Of a DNA stretch of 64,000 bases, positions 1-12,115 are shown in pieces (position 1 is the stretch's first letter; every line of letters begins with the position of its first letter). The translations under genes were made by a program, and so were the position numbers. The notes under the pieces were generated by a model. It worked only from the letters and a program-made list of their open reading frames with translations, was not told the origin of the DNA and did no database searches. The stretch is from Dendrocalamus latiflorus (Eukaryota > Streptophyta > Magnoliopsida > Poales > Poaceae): positions 7,312,368 to 7,376,367 of the forward strand of contig CM029638.1 of assembly GCA_017311315.1 (NCBI GenBank). The letters run 5' to 3'.

Positions 1-1502
1 TCGCTATTCCGTGTTTCTTATGTGAAGACAAGTTCCTTCCTCTCACAGTATTGAACTTGTCAAGCTCTCGTCTAATGATGTGTTTTCAGATTCACATGTA
101 CTGCATAGTCATAACATCATCAATGGTCTTGTTCAGATAAGTATCTGGCAAAATGTCAATGTCCACAACTCCACATGGTGTCCTTGGTCAGTTTGCAGCT
201 TAATATGTGTGTGCAAATCAAGCACCCTGCTGCGTGGTTGCTATCCTGGATTCCTGGCTGTACACACGACATGAGCATAATACAATGAACTGCATTTGCC
301 AGCTGATTGGACGTACACTGATCAGCAAGAATCCCGGGACAAAATATTTTATAGTTAGTACCATGATTAGACCTGTGAGGACGCACGGCTACGGTGGCGC
401 CAAACTTGCTCCCGTCCTTGGGCCAATCATCCGCTCGCCCTCCTCGATCGCCAATAATATGAACCCTAGATTAAAAGAAAACGGCAGCGCGAGATGCGCT
501 TCAGTAACCGAATTTTTCCCTCGCACCGAAACTTACCCGCCCGGTCGATCCACGCCAGCTCTCCTTCACGCTGTATACGTAGGCGAAATCACTCAAGAAT
601 CATGCGGCTGGAAAGTGCATCCATGGTGGTTGCGATGCTTGGCCAATGGCCAAGCAGAAGGTCATCGTCCTCTGAAGAAATCGTTGTCACTTCGGTGAAG
701 ATCGAACGGATTATATTGTTAAGTACGCCTTTGCCGTTCACAAGGAAGGATTAAAAAATTGATCACGAGTAGTCCTCATGGTGCTTAGATATTTGGATTC
801 TTGATTAGCATTAGCATTATTAGTACTATCAATAATATGGTCCATTGGTTGCCCTACTCATACACCCTGAAAAGTCTCCCCTATTGACCTTATTTAAGCC
901 GGCAGCCACGGTTTAAAATTCATGCGATTAGCTTCTATATTATTGGTTTCATATATATAACTAAGACTTGGATGCGTCAGACCACTGTTAATTTGGTACT
1001 TGTTTAAGGAAGCGACATGAGATGGCTTTTTCGGTCGAGCACATCAACGTCGTAATTTTCACTGACAGCGATGCGAGATGTACAAACCATACACCACTAC
1101 TAGAGGAACACGGTACACCTATGTAGAAAAAAAATCGAAGTTTCTAGACAAAAATTCAGAAGCCAAATTACAATTGATGATCAGATTTAAGCGAGGGAAA
1201 TAAGTCGACGGATGAGTTTGGCATGTTGCACATGTTTGCAAATATTAGCAGCGTGGACTGAATTTGGTCTGCATTTGGTTTTCTGTCAAAATTTGTTAAG
1301 ATTCTGTTAATTACCACTTGGTAAAATTCTCAATTTGCATACCACAAGAGCGAACCAGCAGAGCACTAGGTAGTAAGACAATGGCCCAAACAGGCAGGCC
1401 CATTAGACCACGGCGACAGGATGGAGGCCGAGGCGTAGCCCACTTTCCCTATCTACTTTCGCCCCTGCCGCGAGCACGCGAAGTAGCCTCCATACGAAAA
1501 CC
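1..1502. other. Unassigned intergenic DNA
   Basis: I see no recognisable gene here. Open frames around 207-754 have no motif I know and overlap in several frames. No terminal repeats or target duplications were found. Confidence 0.4.
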
Positions 1503-1691
1503 CTAAACCCCAGCCGCCACCGCGCCGAAGAGGTAGCTGCAGCCGGTGTAGAAAGTTAGGTTCTCGCTCCAGGTGCGGTTCTGGCATCGCTCCTCCTCCT
1601 GGAACAGGAACTCCGGAGAGGTCGGCAGGTCGTAAAGCGCGCGGAGCGAGGGGAGGCTTAGGCCCTCCGGCTGGTACGGCGTGTACACTTT
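1503..1691 (-). pseudogene. TIM23-like 5' gene fragment
   Basis: The minus-strand frame reads YTPYQ, then [16 protein letters not shown], then [17 protein letters not shown]. This is the conserved N-terminal segment of plant TIM23, the channel subunit of the presequence translocase of the mitochondrial inner membrane, ending at the start of the first membrane helix. The full protein is roughly 180-200 residues; here the match covers only about 60. At the Gly-rich segment where the membrane domain should continue, the frame meets a stop (VAAGV then TAG), and nothing like the rest of the domain follows. No ATG is visible immediately upstream in frame. I read it as a truncated copy with no intact function. 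Family recognition is strong; gene versus fragment rests on the missing membrane part. Confidence 0.65.
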
Positions 1692-2932
1692 ACTCTTGCT
1701 ACGAGTACGAAGCTAGTTGCATTAAGCCATCAACAGTCAAGGCAAGACATACTGCAATAATGCAAAATTTGGTGCAACATTATTGATCAATCTTAATGTT
1801 TTTAGGGAAGCATGAATATGGAGTCCGAATTATTGGTTTCAGTTAGATTCAGCATTTTGATAATTTTACAGCAATGGACATTGATGGACCATGGTGACAT
1901 GTAGTGTCTGAATTTCAGCAAGAACTCCTGTGGTTTTAGTTAGCTACTGTTTGGTGTTAGGTTTTTTTTTTTCATGTTTTGGACCATGCCAAGCTGAAAT
2001 ACCTTCATGCAGAGCATCTGATGTCAACTTGTTATTGCCTCCCAGAATGTTCTTATAACATCATCAATCATCATCAGAACAGGAATAACATTTGAAAATA
2101 TGTGTAAACCATAAGCATTTTTTTGTGATGATGATCGAACAGTATGTAATATTAACTTCTCCCAGGGTTAAAACGACTAGCCTTTGTACTGCTACCCTTT
2201 TATTCATCTCGTGCTATTTATGTCAAAGCTTAACAACAGTGCATTGCCTTGTTGTACAAATAATTGAGAGTTAATGTGAGTCGATTTTTTTTGGTTTTGA
2301 CTTATAGCTTTTATGCTAATCGTAAGAGAGAGTATGGAATAACAGAAACATACATGCGGTTTTGGCCGAAATAAATGAAGTCGCTATAGTATATACTATA
2401 ATCAACTTATAAACTCCGTCTTGAAAAAATACTCTATTTAAAAGATAGTTACCGTAAAAAAGCCGAAAAGTAGCTTTTAGAATATGAAACAAGGAGGCAC
2501 TATCTGCCTTTGTTATGCTCCGGATGCTACTTTAAAGAGTCCATAATGGTAGTCTATCAAGTGAACTAGGGCGAGACTTTAAAATTGATCAGTTCTTCAT
2601 ATTTCAAGCATTTGTTTCTGGTTGCTAGCTTTTGGCTGTGCTACACACGCTGATGTCGTTTAGCGAATGAGCTGAGATTGAGAAGCCATGTCTGCTTTTG
2701 AATGGCCTGTATTTTGCAAGAATTATATGCAGCTTTCTTTAGTGCACCGGTGCAAGGCTCAGTACAGCACGCAGTCAGGACAAACGCCCCTGTTAAGCTG
2801 CAGCACTCGAGTCCTTGGTTAGAAAGAAGACTGTGTGCTGGCTCCAACAGCAGAGTATAGACATGGCCAAATGGACCACCGGCATGGCTCGGCATGGGTC
2901 CATGTAGGCCCATAGTCGGTCACTTTGCGTTT
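1692..2932. other. Unassigned AT-rich intergenic DNA
   Basis: No coding pattern was recognised. Short T-runs occur near 1964 and 2286. The 2330-2480 stretch resembles MITE debris but I found no clear ends. Confidence 0.35.
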
Positions 2933-2940
2933 CCCTCCGT

Positions 2941-3880
2941 CAATATTCTAAAAGTTGGTATTAGACGGCTGCCTAGGCGTACCTAGACGCTGGACGGAGT
3001 CCCGCCGTCGCGTCTTGGCCAAAATCGGTGAGCTAGACGGCTAGCCCGCCCAAGCGGCCATAAATAGTCAAAGGCAGCTGTCGGCGGTCAAAGGCGGGGT
3101 GAGAAGATGGTCCAGGGCAGACGGAAGGTGGTCCGAGGAGAAAGAGAGAGGCACCTGGAGATCTCTCGTCGGCCCGCACATTGCCGGCGCATTTGCAGGC
3201 CGTTGTCATCGTAGATGGCCCCGTATCGTGCCAATGCATCCGCAGGCCACTGACACCATGTACAACACGTCATCAATCAGATCCAACCGGATCTAGACGC
3301 CAACAACCTCTCTGGATAGAGAATAGCGGCGGGAACACTGGGGGAGAAGGGGAGGCGGCGGCGCTGGGGGAGCAAGGGAGGGGAGGCGGTTGCAGCTACG
3401 GCTAGGGGAGCAAGGGAGGGGAGGCAGCGACTAGGGGAGCAAGGGTGGCGCCAACAGAGGAGGCAGCGGCGTCTCTTGGGAGAGCAAGGGTGGCGACGAC
3501 GGCGTCTTATGGGAGCAGGGGAGGCGGCAACGTCGCTGGGGGAGAAGGGGAGGTAGCGCTTGGGGAGAAAGGGAGGTGGCGGCGACGACGCTGGGGGAGA
3601 AGGGGAGCGGCGGAGAGAGCAAAGGCAAGGCGAGGCATGCGAAGTGAGAACGGGGAGAGAGAAGAGATAAAGGGTGTGCGGTGAGAAGTGAACGGGGGGA
3701 GAGAGAAAGGAGATAAGGGGAGGTAAATGGGCCGGTGGGATGGCTATATGCATAAATAGACCCAAAGACTAAATAGGCTAGGAAGAAAATAAAATAGAAA
3801 TTGATAAACCTCATTTTTAATTCCGCCGCCTAGGCCCCACCTCGTCGCCCGCCTAGCATCTAGCGCCTTGTTGAACATTG
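2941..3880. mobile_element. hAT-type non-autonomous element filled with GGN minisatellite
   Basis: The element starts CAATATTC and ends GAACATTG, giving imperfect terminal inverted repeats. Both subterminal regions are rich in CCTAGGCG-type motifs. The flanks CCCTCCGT (2933-2940) and CTCTCCGT (3881-3888) match at 7 of 8 bases, as expected for an old 8-bp hAT target duplication. The interior, about 3320-3730, is a purine-rich array of GGGGAGGCGGCGGCG-like units. Long proline/serine-rich minus-strand frames there are by-products of that composition. A second, much shorter family member lies at 60455-60619. Confidence 0.7.
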
Positions 3881-3888
3881 CTCTCCGT

Positions 3889-4838
3889 TGAATGCACCGC
3901 ACCTTGGTCCTTGTTCTTCTCCACTGGTTGCTTCGTGTTCCCCTTTGCCGGATCTACCACCATCGGTCGCTTCGTGTTCTCCTCTCAGCTACTGGCCTCT
4001 CCCACCGCCGCCACCGTCATGCTGCTCCGCCCACCCCCAACCCCCTCCACCTCCTAGTTGGGCTCCTACACCGCAAGGTCTAGCGAGCCATGTTGTGCTC
4101 ACCTGTGTTTAGGCCGTGCCTAACACTGCACGGTACTGTGTGCCAGGTTGGGTAGGCCAGCTAGGCTGAGATTGTGACCTAAGCACGACACACCGCGTTA
4201 GACCAGGCAAGCACAATCCATTTAGTCATAGACTGCTGTGTCTGAGTTGGACCATCAGTATTGTGCTTCATGCTAGCATGATTAGCTCCGTCCATTTGGC
4301 CGCCCCTAGCAGAATAATGGTGGCAATTATTCCGAGTCCGGTGATCGTAGGTAATGGCACAGTTGCAGAATGGCGAGCAAACAGAGACGAGCGCGCACCA
4401 AGCAAGCAGGCTATTACTCGTCTCGGAGAAATCTTGTGGAGTGTCTGTGTCTGCAATCCTGCCACGATACGTTCAGGCGGAACGGACAGGACAAGCCCAA
4501 AGCACGGAGATGCACAACAAAAGCACGGAGCGCCGCATGCTCGGCGGTTTGATGCACACATAGCATGGCTTGGCGCGGCGCACGTCGTGGAAGTTGGTTT
4601 GCGCAACGGGCCACGCGCGCTCATCCGAGCCTGGTTTCGCGTACACCGGCATACGCTTCCGCCGTTCCGCGCCGCAGGCCGCTGTTGAGATTTCGGGGAG
4701 CGGCCGGGGAGCGTGGAGCGCGAAAGGCGAAACACCGATGGCCACCGCGGCACCATCCGACGAAGCGAGAACCGACGGCGTCGGCCGTGTGCGGTCAGCC
4801 GACGCAGCATGTGGGATCATCATCACGCGCCGGTGCAA
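3889..4838. other. Unassigned GC-rich intergenic DNA
   Basis: Several overlapping open frames occur in both strands between 4260 and 4840 with no conserved domain I recognise. This is consistent with GC-rich sequence lacking stops by chance. Confidence 0.35.
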
Positions 4839-7800
4839 TGTGAAACACCTCAAAATTCAAAGTGTTTGAATTCTTTTTGGATTTTGGTTAAATTCTCAAT
4901 TCCTTCCCCAAGTTGGCAATCTACCTTGAATTCTCGTTTTTCCCTTTTTGCTTCACCATTTCCTCCACCTGTTGGCGTCCCTGGAGAAGCCACCACCGCC
5001 ATCACCTCTTTGTTCCTCCCCGCCCACTCGGCCGCTCGCCATCGCCCGAAATTGCGGCCGCTTCTACCCGGCCGTTCATACTCACCCCTGACAGCTGCTG
5101 ATGCCACGGTCCCACCCTCCAGCGGCTCGCCCTCTCTGCCAATCTACCCCTCCCCCTCGCTTGGCACGCCAGGTTTGACCTGAGCTCTCTCACGCCGCAG
5201 CTCAGCCTCCCCCACCCGACGCGCGCATCTCGCTGTACCAGCTTCCATCAACACTTGCCAACTTCTGCAGAGGACGTACACCACCTCACCTGCGCTCCCA
5301 CTCCCCCTGCAGAGCTCACGCCGTCTCTCACTTCCACGTGCCGGTGCTGCCTGAGCTAAGCCACTGCTCCCACCTCCTCTCCTCGCCCTTAAATCTCAAT
5401 TGGCTTCGTAGAGACCACCGCATCACTCCCAATTGCAAGACTGAATGAACCAATCAACCTCACTTCCCTTACACCACAGACACCAAGCTCCCCTGAGACT
5501 GGTGAGCCATTCAGCCAATCTCCCACCTCCGGCTACCATAATCCGATTCCACCCTGCCATAGCACCCTCAGGGCACCATGATCATATAGCTAAACCCATT
5601 TTAATGAGAGCATTTCTGTAGAGCTCTAGCACCGAAAGCCACCATTGGCCAAGATGCCTCTCCCGTGGATAGCTCAAGCCAGCAATTCTTAGCCAAAACC
5701 GCCACTACTCCAACGTTCCTTATCACCAATAGATGGTTAAACTATCCCTAAAATCGCCAAAAAAACCGCTGAAGAACGCTAGACTTGAGAAGGAGCCATG
5801 ACCTTCTCTCCTACCACTAGCCACCACCGCTCCTGCCCACGCTTCCCAAAGCTCAAAAATGGAACCACCTCTTTGAGCGGAACTCGTTTGTACCATCCTC
5901 CGCTGCTGGTGCCGTTTCCCGGAGGCGATTGCCCCTTTGTTTTCGCTGGAGAGAGAGCTGGAGGTAGAAGAAGAAGTGGGAGGCAGCGATGTGCCGTTAA
6001 TTAGCCCGTGAGTTGCGCATCGTGCGGCCGTGTGCATGCGCAGCTGGGCTGCTTCGGCCGCGCGCTGCTGGGCCAAATTGGCCTACCCATCTAGCTGGTT
6101 TCAATTTACAATTGTCAGGCCAAATCACTGTGCAACTGGGCCAGCCCAGTACTGTTCACTACTGTAGCAGTACTATTCACCAAAACCCTAAAGCTCAAAA
6201 TACCTCCATTGCGATCGTTTCGACACCATGAATCCTTCCGACCTCCGTTCCACCAAACCAAGCTCCAATAAAATCCAAACCAACTCTACTTGGTTTTTAT
6301 TGCATTTTACTCCTTTTTATTTTATTTATTTTCCTAGTTTGATTAGCTTTAAGCGCGGACTCATGTTATTTTGTGTGTTTGAGTTAGTTCCCAAGTATTT
6401 TGAAGTGACCGTGCAAGGACCAGATCTAGGCATCGAGGTTTATGAGACAACTGAGTTTGTTAAACAGTAAGGCAAGTTACAAGTTTTTCATCATATTGCA
6501 TCCCATAAAATTTAAATTATTTAAATACAGTATTTACATTAATGTTATTTAATTAAAATAAATGTTTAGAATGACTTGTAAATTAGTTATGTCCTACCAC
6601 TTAAAAATACCCTGTTTAACTTGAGGCCATATTCAGCTTAACAACCTTACTAATATTTAATTATTGTACAAATAATTGTAGTTCAGTTCAATCAAAATTT
6701 TGTGCTACTAAGTGACTTGGCATTTGGCTGGTAGAATTATTTAAATGGTTCTAGGGTAAGGATAACTCGTGGAAAAATCACTAGATGGTTGGATTCTACG
6801 ACCTTACTCTAGAGTGGAGGCTTGAGCAGATGGGTAACAATGCCGTCGAGCACTGGGATCTAGGTATGGTTGGTAGCCTCAAGTGAAAAGTAAGGACTTG
6901 AAGCTTATGCTGAGTAAAAGACATAGTAATCGCTCAACCGCAAGTGTTGACTTGTCAACCCCGGTCTACTCAACTCGATTGAATATCTATAGGTGGTAGG
7001 TGTGGATGGGGCATTGGTATGGCAACAAAAAAATCATAATGAAAATGGTTGGTTCCACTCAAAATGGACAGAAGTGTTTAGGCTTAGCCGTAGATAACCG
7101 GGTCTAAGTAGAGATCTACCGGGTAGAGACTACCTAAAGAATTGAGCTGTAAAAAACCTTATTTACTCAACTCAGTTACATGCTAGCTAAAACGTATTTA
7201 TCGCGTGATATTGAGAGTTTGAGAAATCTTATGGGTAAAGCTGAGCAACTCTGCAAAGTGAAATAAATGGTATTCGAATATGCCGTGCTCCCGATTAATG
7301 GAGCTGTATTTAATGGGTGATTCTAACAGTAAGGCATAAGTAGATTTTTTTATGTTTTAAATTAGTGTAATATGAGAAAACAACTGTTAAAAACCCCTTT
7401 ACTCTTAAGAAATTATAGTTTTGTTATTTCATGTTTAAAAATATTTACAAATAAAATTGCATCTACATTCATTAATGAAATTAGTATATCCCCATCCATT
7501 GACAATCCTAGCAAATAGTTAAATTAGGGTTACTCTTGTGACTTACTGGGTACGGTTGTACTCATTACTTGCTAAACAATAAATAGAAGAATAATGGAAC
7601 AACGATGAACAAGTTGTTGATGAGGAGCCAGAAGAGCCATACTACGTGGATGATCAGTGGTTTTAGGTCTTAGCCTCGCTCAAGTTTGCCTGTGGAGTTT
7701 CTTTTGTGATGTAAGCTAACTTTGGGCTTGTACGCCCGCTGCGTTCAAAACTAGGCTGTTAAGCCTTACTTCTGTATTAAAGTTTGGTTCTTGTCTGTAA

Positions 7801-7902
7801 GTTTGTGTTGAATTGATGCTCATTCATGTACAGTACTCCGCAACTGAACAGTCTTGGGAAGTTGCAGGGATTACTAGCGCCTCCAGAAATGGGGGCGTTA
7901 CA
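4839..7902 (+). repeat. 5' LTR of a Ty3/gypsy retrotransposon
   Basis: This 3064-bp block begins TGTGAAACACC and ends GGGCGTTACA, the TG...CA ends of an LTR. It is followed after three bases by a primer-binding site. Length and ends fit the long-LTR chromovirus or RIRE3-like gypsy elements of grasses, which is a family inference. The matching 3' LTR is not in this window, because the internal region is cut off near 10.4 kb. Confidence 0.8.
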
Positions 7903-7905
7903 GAG

Positions 7906-7917
7906 TGGTATCAGAGC
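7906..7917 (+). other. Primer-binding site (tRNA-Met type)
   Basis: TGGTATCAGAGC, three bases after the LTR end, is the standard plant retrotransposon site complementary to the 3' end of initiator tRNA-Met. Confidence 0.9.
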
Positions 7918-8229
7918 ACGCTTGCTTGACCATATGTTGAGACATAAGTTAAATTAAGAGTGTTGTTTTATAGCAAAACATAGTTGCAAAATCTAAAAAG
8001 AACTTACATAAAATATAAGTACTATTTCTGTCTTTTCCTTCCCTTAATACTAGCCTACCTATCTTAGTTTACTTTGAGCTTAAGTTTTGCTTTTGCAAAA
8101 TATTTATACCTAATCTTGTCTAATCTCAAAATTATCGATGTTAAGCAGATGGTTCACTATATCCACTCCAAGCCTGAGGACATGGAAGGCTAGCGAGCGA
8201 AGTTATGGAAATATAGTAGTATCTCGAGT

Positions 8230-8960
8230 GACTGACTAGCATGAACTAGTGTTCCATGTAGTCGGGTAGTTTATTGAAGAAGAAAGCTATGAGTGGGAGG
8301 CATGGGTGACACTAGCACTGTTACCCATTCGCCGGGATGGGAGGCAAAAAATCTACAGATATAGAATCAAAGAAGAGGATGCAGTGCAGGATGTGGCAAG
8401 GAATGCAGTGCTCTACTTGCGCAATTATTATGATCAAGAATTTGACAGGTCCCCCTTTGATTTGATTCCTTAGAGCATTGACAACAAAATAGCCTATTCC
8501 ATGCCGCAACTTGAAGCTAGTGATGATCCATGTTTGGAAGTGGTGTCCCAGCACATTGTCTACTAGGAGGCATTGTATTCCAGGACCATGGCAGAATTCC
8601 AGGACTTGCACCGATAATTGTACTAGTCACAGCAGGAGGTGTGCCTTTTGAGACAGGATCTTCACCAATGCGACTTGGTCGAAGCCGGAGAGATGTTCGA
8701 CTGTGAGGAGTCCCCCAACATTCCCACAGCACCTGTCCCGTCTCGGCCACCTCGAAGGCCTTCTGCCTGAGCCTACCGATGCAGATTCTGTTTAGCTCCC
8801 TCCTAGGCACCACCATCGCCTAGGGATGACGACAAGGGGAAGGGTCTTGCACAGGATGTCGATGAAGAGGAGGACCCAGAGATGCGGATTCGCTACACAA
8901 CCAACAATTCGCCATCTAGTGGCTGGGACTAATCAGGGCCAGTGAAGAATAGTGCCTTTT
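8230..8960 (+). pseudogene. Degraded extra ORF between PBS and gag (ORF0-like)
   Basis: One plus-strand frame reads as protein through several stops. Visible pieces are EWEAWVTLALLPIRRDGRQK, IYRYRIKEEDAVQDVARNAV, LYLRNYYDQEFDRSPF, a Gln/Leu-rich stretch, a proline-rich linker (TAPVPSRPPRRPSA) and an acidic tail with DDDKGKG and DEEEDPE. It lies between the primer-binding site and gag, where an ordinary gypsy element has only leader sequence. From memory, some rice gypsy families of the RIRE3/RIRE8 group carry an extra ORF there. At least five in-frame stops make this copy non-functional. I do not recognise a domain and assign no function. Confidence 0.55.
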
Positions 8961-9288
8961 GAATTGTCTAGTTAGTGTAGATTACAGTTGTGTACTGTGT
9001 ACCCTGTGTAATAGTTTTTTATGTTTGTAATGTGAGTTGTAATATGAACCCTAAGTTAGTTTGTATCCAACTTGTGTAATGAATAAAATCTATGTTTAAT
9101 TATCTTCTAATTTGTTTGTTGCTAGTATCTGTATCTCACCACTTTCAAAGTTTCATCTCCTTCTTATTCGCTCTATTCTTTACCTTGTTCACTCTACCCT
9201 TACCCCAATTCAAATTCTTACTTACCTGTCTGGTGATCATAAACACCGTTGCAGAACTAACTTCATGATTTTGATCCACAGAATCAAG

Positions 9289-10362
9289 ATGACAGGGACA
9301 AGATCTGGATAGGGAAACCAAAGAGCAGAAGAAGGCAACCCCACAGAAAATCCAGCCACACTTGCTAATATCTTGGCTATGATGGAACATAACAGATACC
9401 AAGCTGAGCAAAACCAGGCAAGACTGTTGGAGCAGCACTCAAAACTACTTGAACAGATAGCAACAAGGACGACAACAACAAACAGTTCATCAGGAGTAGC
9501 CAACAACAGAGAAGGTGCTTAGGTCACATCAAAATGGGCAAATTTCTATAAGATGTGACCGCCTACTTTCTCTACATCACTCGATCCAATTGCAGCCGAT
9601 GATTGGATTAGAGATATTGAGAGGAAATTGAAAACATTGTAGTGTGATGATAAAGAGAAGGTTTTATATGCTTCTCACAACTTCAGGGACAAGCAGTTGC
9701 ATGGTAGATTACTTTCCAAGCCATGCATGAAGAAAGAGAAATTTCATGGAAGGAGTTTGAAGAATCTTTTCATCACCTCATATTCCAACAGGCGTCGTAG
9801 AAGCCAAGCGCCGAGATTTCCTTGCATTGAAACAAGGAGGGTGCACTGTAATGGAATATCTTCACTAATTCAATCAGCTTGCTCAATACGCTCCTGATGA
9901 CATCAAAAACGAAGCTAAGAAGATGGAGAGATTTAAAGAAGGACTATAGAAGTCGTTGAAGTATCACATCTCAACTATGGACTTCAAAGATCTCTTTACC
10001 ATGGTGAATAAATTAATCACATCTGAAGAGACAAGAAATGAGTTAGAGGACTCTCAAAAAAGGAAAGTTGTTCAGAGGTCTTCATCATCTCTGGTGCACA
10101 AAGAGGACGAATTTTGGTATCGCCCCAAAACTGATACCAACTAAGCTGACAAATGGTGGTTGTACCAAGACCACAATATAATGTTTATCCCCAGTATAGT
10201 ACTTCACAACCTGTCATGATCCGGTGCCATACCTGTGGGACAAATCATTATCAGCGCAATTGCCCTCAAAAGGCGAATGCATGCTATCATTACGATCAAC
10301 TTGGTCATTATAAGGACCAATGCCCTAAGAAAGGATTGCCTTCCGAAGTGGCAAAACTTTAG
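9289..10362 (+). pseudogene. Ty3/gypsy gag remnant with CCHC zinc knuckle
   Basis: The frame starts MTGTRSG and continues through stops as a typical plant gypsy Gag. It has a Gln-rich coiled segment (MMEHNRYQAEQNQARLLEQH), then PIAADDWIRDIERKL, which is the conserved capsid start. The central part is frame-shifted. It ends with IRCHTCGTNHYQRNCPQ and CYHYDQLGHYKDQCPKK, two zinc-knuckle-like modules; the first is a normal CX2CX4HX4C and the second has Tyr-His in place of the second Cys. In-frame stops occur at the eighth codon and later. No protease or reverse transcriptase follows: the element stops near 10400 where reversed LTR-like sequence begins. Confidence 0.75.
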
Positions 10363-10410
10363 ACTAGAGCTTAGTGAGTAGATGTCAAGCTAGTCATCAT
10401 TGCACCGGTG

Positions 10411-10800
10411 TGTCGGATCTCGGAGTAGCGACTCTGAAACCCTCTGTGTAAATCGCACTAGTCCAGGAACAGCCAGTGCACATAGTAGAACAAAGATACA
10501 TATCAAGCACAAATGATCAACGATATTAGATAAAAGAGTACGGCCTTATGGCCAAGTCTTACATCAATGCTCATTGGCAACAATAATAAGGCAAATAACT
10601 GCGGAAGCAAACTGATAAAAAGCGAAGCCTAAGCCTGCCCACAGGCAAACGACAGTAAGACGCGGCCTACTCGTCCAGGTCTTCACCGTAGTCAAAGTCA
10701 TCTTCCTCTGTGTGGAGATAGCAAGGTGAGTACAAAATTGTACTCCGCAAATCACACGGAGAAATGTAACATAATAATTAAGGCTTCAATGGAAGGCTTA
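10411..10800 (-). repeat. LTR 3' portion of a second gypsy-type element, minus orientation
   Basis: Read on the minus strand, this block resembles the downstream part of a gypsy LTR: a GATGACTTTGAC...GACGAGTAG segment, a TTTGCCTGTGGGC stretch also seen in the 4839-7902 LTR, and an end at GAGATCCGACA. It abuts the truncated gag, suggesting a nested or rearranged junction. The far edge beyond 10800 is unclear. A tandem duplication of about 40 bp lies at 10818-10900. Confidence 0.45.
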
Positions 10801-11820
10801 TAGGGTTAGTTTGAGTATTATGTGAAGTAGCTATTCTAGATCATGGCAAATCATACATATTATGTGAAGTAGCTATTCTAGATCATGGCAAATCATATAT
10901 ATCAAAGCTCAAGCCAAATGAGCAAAAATTTGAAATTAAATAGATTTGTAGCAGGTTAAGTTGCTCAAGATCATAGTTTAACCAAAGGTATCAAAAAATG
11001 AGTCAAGCTATGTTAATAAACTAAATAGAATCAAGAAGTTATAATTAAATCAATATAGAGTGCTACAAGTTCAATATTGAATCATTTTGTTCAAACACTG
11101 AAATTAAGCATAATTAACACATTTAGCACTTAGCACTTACTGAAATTTATTTTTGGTTTTATCTTAGAAGGCAAGTCCTAAACTAGGAGCCATCCATAAC
11201 TACTTCCTAAGCTTCAACTATTTTTTATAATTTTTGTTTTCTTAGCCATGTACTAAATTTCAAGCTGTGCTATGATCATCCCAAGTAATAAGCTTAGGAG
11301 AGTGATATAAGTAATCCAAAACTCCTCCTGAGTTTATGCCTAGTGCAATGACTACCTGTCTCATGAGAAAGAATTGGTAATATCAGTTTTTTTTCTCACA
11401 AAATAGATTATTTTGTATTTTCTTGACTTTGTTAAAGAATAAAGAGCTAATACTAAGTCATGCTTCAATAAAAGAAGTAGCATAACTTAATATAAAGCTC
11501 AATTTAGGTTCAAGACTCAACTTAGCCTATTTGACATAGCATGCATCATGAGAGGGTCATTAAAACAAAACTAGTCACAAGATCTAATAAGATATAATTT
11601 AATTCAGGTTTCATATTTAATAGAGCTAGCATGGAAAAACCTAAGCTACACATAAAAAACATGATAAATCTAGCAAACTAGCACAAGATATGGCAAGATA
11701 TAAAACAAAATATCATGTCACACAAGGACAATAATCGAAGCTCCATGTGTGTGTGTGTGTGTATTACATTTCAAGTTACTGAAATTAAGATGCAATATGA
11801 TACAATAGATGCAAAAGAGC
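10801..11820. other. AT-rich repeat-derived DNA, unassigned
   Basis: This may be the rest of a reversed LTR. It contains a direct tandem duplication around 10818-10900 (shared core AGCTATTCTAGATCATGGCA) and a (GT)n microsatellite at about 11743-11762. No coding signal was recognised. Confidence 0.4.
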
Positions 11821-11824
11821 CGAA

Positions 11825-12115
11825 CTCCCCCTCAAATCAGGCTAAAATGACTAATAACCCCTAACTCTACATGCAAAAAAGCAAACAAGAAGAATCAAGA
11901 ATCTTAGTAAAAATATCTGCAGCCTGCTGCTCAGACTCTACAGAGTAAAACACAACATCACCTCTTCTCTACATGGTCTCTAAGGAAATGTTATCTAATG
12001 TCAATGTGCTTGGTTTTGGAGTGTTGCACTGGGTTTTAGGCAATGTTTATGGCACTAGTGTTTTCTGCAAATAATCATTCTCCTTGGTAAGGGTGACACA
12101 AGACTCTCATGCTTG
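11825..12115 (-). pseudogene. Ty1/copia RNase H C-terminus with polypurine tract
   Basis: The minus-strand frame reads NTSAINIA, NPVQHSKTKHIDIR, HFLRDHV, then VESEQQAADIFTKILDS. This is the conserved C-terminal end of copia RNase H, with stops in place of a Lys and a His. About 50 bp downstream is TGAGGGGGAG, a polypurine tract that primes plus-strand synthesis just before a 3' LTR. No upstream reverse transcriptase is present, so this is a short 3' fragment. Orientation is opposite to the neighbouring gypsy element. Confidence 0.75.

Noticed and set aside
3277..3765. 162-codon minus-strand frame, proline/serine rich
   Set aside because: Produced by the GGN minisatellite in the hAT element; no domain or start context.
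11743..11762. Possible regulatory (GT)n
   Set aside because: Plain microsatellite in repeat-derived DNA with no gene nearby.
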